This document shows positions 52,075 through 55,337 of a stretch of DNA of 55,337 nt, piece after piece (position 1 is the stretch's first letter; each line of letters opens with the position of its first letter). Source of the DNA: Alphaproteobacteria bacterium MarineAlpha3_Bin2 (GTDB lineage Bacteria > Pseudomonadota > Alphaproteobacteria > Rhodospirillales > Casp-alpha2); contig PTLL01000007.1 of the NCBI GenBank assembly GCA_002938315.1, positions 1 to 55,337 on the forward strand. The letters are read 5' to 3'. Below the pieces are notes generated by a model. That model saw nothing but the letters and a program-made list of their open reading frames with translations. It was not told where the DNA came from and made no database searches. A program made the translations under genes and the position numbers.

Positions 52075-52877
52075 ACGATCTTCCCCCGCTTCGCGATGTC
52101 ATCAATCGGTACGACCTTGGGGCGCGGAAGTCCCTAGGCCAGCACTTTCTACTCGACCTCAACCTGTGCGCCCGTATTGCCCGCACGGCAGGAAAACTAA
52201 ACGATACAAACATCATCGAAATTGGGCCGGGTCCGGGGGGGTTAACTCGGGCGTTGTTGGATGCCGGCGCCGCCAGGGTTGTTGCCGTTGAACATGATCA
52301 CCGTTGCGTGGCCGCGTTAGCGGAATTGCAGGACGCGTATCCGGATCGCCTGGAAATTATCGAGGCCGATGCCCTTGAAACCGATGTGACCGCTCTGGTT
52401 CTTGCGCCGCGTCGGGTTGTCGCCAATTTGCCATACAATATTGCAACGCCATTGCTGTTGGGTTGGCTTCGCCGGATCACCGATTTTGAAGGCCTGACTT
52501 TGATGTTCCAAAAAGAAGTCGCCGAACGCCTTGCCGCCAAACCAAGAGGCAAGAGTTATGGCCGGCTTTCGATCATCACCCAGTGGCTGGCGGAGGTCCG
52601 CTTTCAGTTCAATATTTCTAAAGAAGCCTTCACGCCACCGCCGAAGATTGCCTCCTCGGTGGTAACCCTGACCCCGCGCCCTACCCCACTGGCGCCAGCC
52701 GAATGGGAAAGTCTTGAGAGGGTCACCGCCCAGGCCTTCGGCCAACGCCGCAAAATGCTGCGTTCCAGCTTGAAGTCGCTAAATTTGGATTTTGCCGCCC
52801 TGGGGATCGAACCGACGGCAAGGGCCGAGGAATTATCGGTGGAACAATTCTGCTCGATTGCCCGCACTACTGGCTGA
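52071..52877 (+). CDS. rsmA: 16S rRNA (A1518/A1519) dimethyltransferase
   Basis: 268 residues. SAM motif I is NIIEIGPGPGGLTRALLDAG (about residues 45-64), preceded by the family block KSLGQHFLLDLNLCARIA; the catalytic motif is VANLPYNIATPLLLGWL, and LMFQKEVAERLAAKPRGKSY and FTPPPKIASSVVTLTP follow. It dimethylates two adenines near the 16S 3' end (kasugamycin target). Coupled to pdxA. It runs into gmk on the other strand with an 11-nt overlap. Confidence 0.97.
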   Translation: MNDLPPLRDVINRYDLGARKSLGQHFLLDLNLCARIARTAGKLNDTNIIEIGPGPGGLTRALLDAGAARVVAVEHDHRCVAALAELQDAYPDRLEIIEADALETDVTALVLAPRRVVANLPYNIATPLLLGWLRRITDFEGLTLMFQKEVAERLAAKPRGKSYGRLSIITQWLAEVRFQFNISKEAFTPPPKIASSVVTLTPRPTPLAPAEWESLERVTAQAFGQRRKMLRSSLKSLNLDFAALGIEPTARAEELSVEQFCSIARTTG

Positions 52878-53523
52878 CACCCATACCGCGGACGAAATCC
52901 AACATTCCCGGCTGGCGGATCCGTTTCAAGCGTTCGGCAGCGAGGATCGCTTCGACTCGGGCAACGCTTTCATCCACATTTTCGTTGACGATGATATAGT
53001 CATATTCGTTCCAATGGCTCATTTCCGACGTCGCCTTGGCCATGCGTTTCTTAACCACATCGTCGGAATCCTGAGCACGCCCGTGCAGCCTTCTCTCCAA
53101 CTCTTCCACTGACGGCGGCAAAATGAAGATACTGACAAGATCGTCACGGGCATTTCGTTCCAACTCTTGGGTGCCTTGCCAATCGACGTCGAACAGGACA
53201 TCCCGGCCTTCACTCAAGGTTTTTTCGACCGGTGCCTTGGGCGTACCGTAGGAATTCTCGAACACCGTCGCGTGCTCCAGGAATTCATTGGCTTTGACCA
53301 TGGCGTCGAAGATGCCCTGGTCGGCGAAGACATAATCCTTGCCGTCAACTTCACCCGGACGCATGGGTCGAGTGGTCATCGACACCGACATGATGATCTC
53401 GGCATCGCGTTCCAGCAACGCCTTCGAGATCGTCGATTTGCCGGCGCCTGACGGCGATGACAACACCAGCATCAAGCCGCGCCTGGAAATAGTCATGGCG
53501 GAGGATTTTTCATCATTACTCAA
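52867..53523 (-). CDS. gmk: Guanylate kinase
   Basis: 218 residues. P-loop LSSPSGAGKSTISKALLERD (about 20-39); GMP-binding region SVSMTTRPMRPGEVDGKDYVF; lid and FLEHATVFENSYGTPKAPVE, DVLFDVDWQGTQEL. Gmk converts GMP to GDP. ATG 53523 is given; ATG 53496 would remove nine poorly conserved residues. The upstream region 53524-54029 holds its promoter and a repeat. Confidence 0.96.
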   Translation of the reverse strand: MSNDEKSSAMTISRRGLMLVLSSPSGAGKSTISKALLERDAEIIMSVSMTTRPMRPGEVDGKDYVFADQGIFDAMVKANEFLEHATVFENSYGTPKAPVEKTLSEGRDVLFDVDWQGTQELERNARDDLVSIFILPPSVEELERRLHGRAQDSDDVVKKRMAKATSEMSHWNEYDYIIVNENVDESVARVEAILAAERLKRIRQPGMLDFVRGMGVSQ

Positions 53524-53928
53524 TGTTCTGCACCTGCTCGTTAAATTGACTTTTTTTATTGCTTATCAAAGAGTTATGAATTGCCGGTTAATAGAACTAC
53601 GCGTGTAGCTACATAAAACCCTTTGGCGATCTAGCTAAAATAGCCACTTGTCAGACTGTACCAGCCTCTGGCTTAGCCTCACATCATTAATGTGCTTTGG
53701 CATCCGCAGGCCTAACCCCTAGCAGACTTTCGGTGACGCTACCTCCCGTGAGATGGTTGATATAATTGCGTCTTACTGCTCCGAACTTAACAGCGATGTA
53801 AGGTAAAGCGAGACGGCCCCCCCATGGACTGGAAACTATGACCCTACCCCCTAATGAGGATGGCCTCTTAAACCGAGACCAAAAAAAACAACGTGTAAAG
53901 TTAGGTAGGTGTTTTCTAGAAGTTTGAT

Positions 53929-53999
53929 GTCCGCTTTACCCCCAAAAGCGGAAGTTTTTCGGGCAGTCGGAAAGAGTCTGTTAATGACCCAAAGCGGAC
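53929..53999. repeat. REP-like palindromic element (GTCCGCTTT/AAAGCGGAC) in the gmk-rhodanese gap
   Basis: GTCCGCTTT (53929-53937), AAAGCGGA (53945-53952) and AAAGCGGAC (53991-53999) form alternative hairpins: one tight (7-nt loop) and one enclosing the 71-bp element. Short palindromes with this core are common between genes in alphaproteobacteria (recalled, not searched). The rest of 53524-53928 shows no gene with support; a 28-codon frame at 53838 and a C7 run were noted only. Confidence 0.6.
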
Positions 54000-54029
54000 G
54001 TTCGGATTACTCATCCCACAATGTAGCGT

Positions 54030-54866
54030 TCACTCAGGATTCCAGATCGGAAGTCCATCGCGGTTACCCCACTCCTGCCAGGAACCGACATAATTTCGTA
54101 TGCGGGGATAATCGAGCAGACGAAGCGCCAAATAGGCATGGGCAGAACGGTATCCGGTGTTGCAGTAAAGCGTGATCTCCTTGTCGGGTGTAGCATCCAA
54201 GGCCTCGAAGGCTTCACGCAGCTGATCTGCGGACTTCATGCAGCCGCTATCGTGGTCGTACAGGTCCTCCCAATCCCGGTGTTTGGCTCCGGGTATGGCG
54301 CCGCCGTGACGGGCCCGTTTGTCCGTTCCCACAAATTCCTCGCGGCTACGATTGTCGACAATTACGCAGTCAGGATCGTCTATGGCATCAAGAACACTGC
54401 TATAGGTCGCTACCGTTTCCGCTACGGGGTTGAAAGCGAACTTGACGGGCTTCGGCGTGTCGCTTTCGCTTTCAACCGTCAGGCCCGCCGCTGACCAAGC
54501 GGCTATTCCTCCGTCCAATACATGCACATCGGCATGGCCGAGATATTCCGCGAACCAGAACCCCCGCGCCACGCACATATCGGTGAACTCGCCGTAAAAG
54601 ACGATGGTATCGGTCTCCCGGACCCCGCGCCAACCCAACAGGTTGGCCCACATACGCGTGAAGGAATCCAGTGGCGCGGGATCAGTGTCATCAGTGTTGA
54701 CGAAATATAGATCGAAGTGCCGTGCACCGGGAATGCGGCCCTTCGCGAACATCTCAGCGGGGCGGGTATCGATGATCGCTAAACCCGATTGCCCTAGCCG
54801 TTCCTGCAGAGTTTCGGGTGACCACAACAAATCCTGGTTAACGTAACCGCGTGCCGCGATGTCCAT
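54030..54866 (-). CDS. Sulfurtransferase (two-domain rhodanese)
   Basis: 278 residues from ATG 54864-54866, with AAGGGGA 6 nt upstream. Two rhodanese domains: the N-terminal one (LLWSPETLQERLGQSGLAII, DTRPAEMFAKGRIPGARHFD) is catalytically inactive as usual; the C-terminal one carries the active loop ITLYCNTGYRSAHAYLALRL, Cys-Asn-Thr-Gly-Tyr-Arg, followed by YVGSWQEWGNRDGLPI. The G-S-W-x-E-W ending and loop are of the thiosulfate sulfurtransferase / 3-mercaptopyruvate sulfurtransferase family; the donor cannot be assigned confidently. No signal peptide. Confidence 0.93.
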   Translation of the reverse strand: MDIAARGYVNQDLLWSPETLQERLGQSGLAIIDTRPAEMFAKGRIPGARHFDLYFVNTDDTDPAPLDSFTRMWANLLGWRGVRETDTIVFYGEFTDMCVARGFWFAEYLGHADVHVLDGGIAAWSAAGLTVESESDTPKPVKFAFNPVAETVATYSSVLDAIDDPDCVIVDNRSREEFVGTDKRARHGGAIPGAKHRDWEDLYDHDSGCMKSADQLREAFEALDATPDKEITLYCNTGYRSAHAYLALRLLDYPRIRNYVGSWQEWGNRDGLPIWNPE

Positions 54867-55169
54867 TGGTTTCCCCTTCAACTGATATTCCCCAGAGTAA
54901 TTCTAAACTAGGCCCGACGATAGCAAAATAGGCGGCCCAATGTTCGCTTATGGCTATTAGCGGACCTTCCCCCTCACGGTCTACACCGTTCACCACATCA
55001 GAAGAGAACAGCCCGGAGCTCACGCTTAGTAAATCTGACAATGTCGGCATAGGGGAAACAGATTCCTTGCGCTTGGATTGTGTTATGAATCCCACGAAGT
55101 TGGATGACATCTGGGGAATGTCGGTTAAGTTCTTTCAGCCGATTCCATCACATATAACGGAGTAACCCA
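54867..55169. other. Intergenic region without a supported gene
   Basis: About 300 bp between the rhodanese and the ABC exporter. Overlapping open frames exist on both strands (71 codons plus, up to 90 codons minus) but neither has a convincing ribosome-binding site or a recognisable domain. It must contain the divergent promoters; I could not pick them with confidence. Confidence 0.5.
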
Positions 55170-55337
55170 TTGTATTTCGACCGGCGCCTTTGGGGATTCA
55201 CGAAAGCCGTCCGGGGCAGGATAATTTGGGCGGTTTTTGTCGGTTTAATTTCGGCGGCGGTCGGCGTGGCGCGGCTCGGGTTGCTGGGCTGGCTTTTGGC
55301 GAAGATATTCTCGGGCGAACCAGCGGATGCGCTTTTC
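55170..55337 (+). CDS. ABC exporter, N-terminal membrane part (3' end outside window)
   Basis: 56 codons from a TTG start at 55170, with ACGGAG about 8 nt upstream; no ATG is available. It reads (M)YFDRRLWGFTKAVRGRIIWA, VFVGLISAAVGVARLGLLGW, LLAKIFSGEPADALF, which matches the start of CydD/CydC-like type ABC exporters (first TM helix plus loop). The ATPase domain and hence the subtype are outside the window. The open frame continues to the window end. Confidence 0.7.
   Translation, partial: MYFDRRLWGFTKAVRGRIIWAVFVGLISAAVGVARLGLLGWLLAKIFSGEPADALF

Noticed and set aside
53838-53924. 28-codon frame starting MTLPPNEDGLLNRDQ, considered as transposase remnant
   Set aside because: No recognisable transposase motif, terminal repeats or target duplication could be found.
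54950-55165. 71-codon plus-strand frame before the ABC exporter
   Set aside because: No domain, poor ribosome-binding site, and an equally long frame exists on the other strand.

Overview
The window reads as a chromosomal segment of an alphaproteobacterium, most likely Rhodospirillales-like. The reasons are gene order and content: an HdaA-type DnaA paralogue next to a CDP-alcohol phosphatidyltransferase, a DUF2066 protein and purM-purN; pepA followed by holC; and the envelope-biogenesis block lptF-lptG-lptD-surA-pdxA-rsmA facing gmk. Coding density is high, base composition looks fairly uniform and GC-rich, and many genes are coupled by 4-nt ATGA/GTGA overlaps. I saw no tRNA, rRNA, CRISPR array, intact transposase or prophage.

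Layout. 1-6.7 kb: a fumarylacetoacetase-family hydrolase running off the left edge, two glutathione S-transferases, RNase D, a beta-carbonic anhydrase, a hydroxyisobutyrate-dehydrogenase-like enzyme and an SDR; the 1.71-2.41 kb gap holds a candidate structured RNA with a strong terminator and a deleted alpha/beta-hydrolase pseudogene. 6.7-14.2 kb: hdaA cluster, purMN (purM probably starting at ATT), a sensor kinase split by an amber codon, and ndk. 14.2-26.3 kb: a ketopantoate-reductase-like gene, an MFS transporter, a broken membrane protein, a CoA-transferase/CoA-lyase/cyclase operon, holC, pepA, a flippase-like membrane protein, the AmmeMemoRadiSam radical SAM enzyme overlapping a 2OG-Fe(II) oxygenase, and a lysophospholipase-type esterase. 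26.3-34.6 kb: an ABC exporter pair, a TPR remnant, a GNAT, the MEMO and AMMECR1 partners of the radical SAM enzyme behind an inverted-repeat leader, then cysQ, Sua5/TsaC and an FkbM methyltransferase. 34.6-42 kb: O-antigen ligase, a divergent MFS/AraC pair, a D-lactate/2-hydroxyglutarate-type FAD dehydrogenase, and three secreted proteins of unknown function that are all interrupted. 42-55.3 kb: yaaA, an acyl-CoA dehydrogenase, the LPS-export/outer-membrane block through rsmA, gmk, a REP-like repeat, a rhodanese, and the start of an ABC exporter.

The most interesting points are: (i) all three AmmeMemoRadiSam parts lie within 8.5 kb, the radical SAM gene overlaps a 2OG oxygenase, and the MEMO gene follows a 173-bp nested inverted repeat containing a short His-rich reading frame with a good ribosome-binding site; (ii) LptD carries three copies of a KPLGTLWYPG-type motif in a proline-rich N-terminal extension; (iii) seven genes carry fresh-looking lesions (in-frame stops, a 20-bp tandem duplication, a homopolymer frameshift, truncations), some at slippage-prone sites; (iv) purM has no usable standard start codon but has an ideal Shine-Dalgarno before ATT. 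Functions are inferred from sequence recognition by eye; no database search was run.
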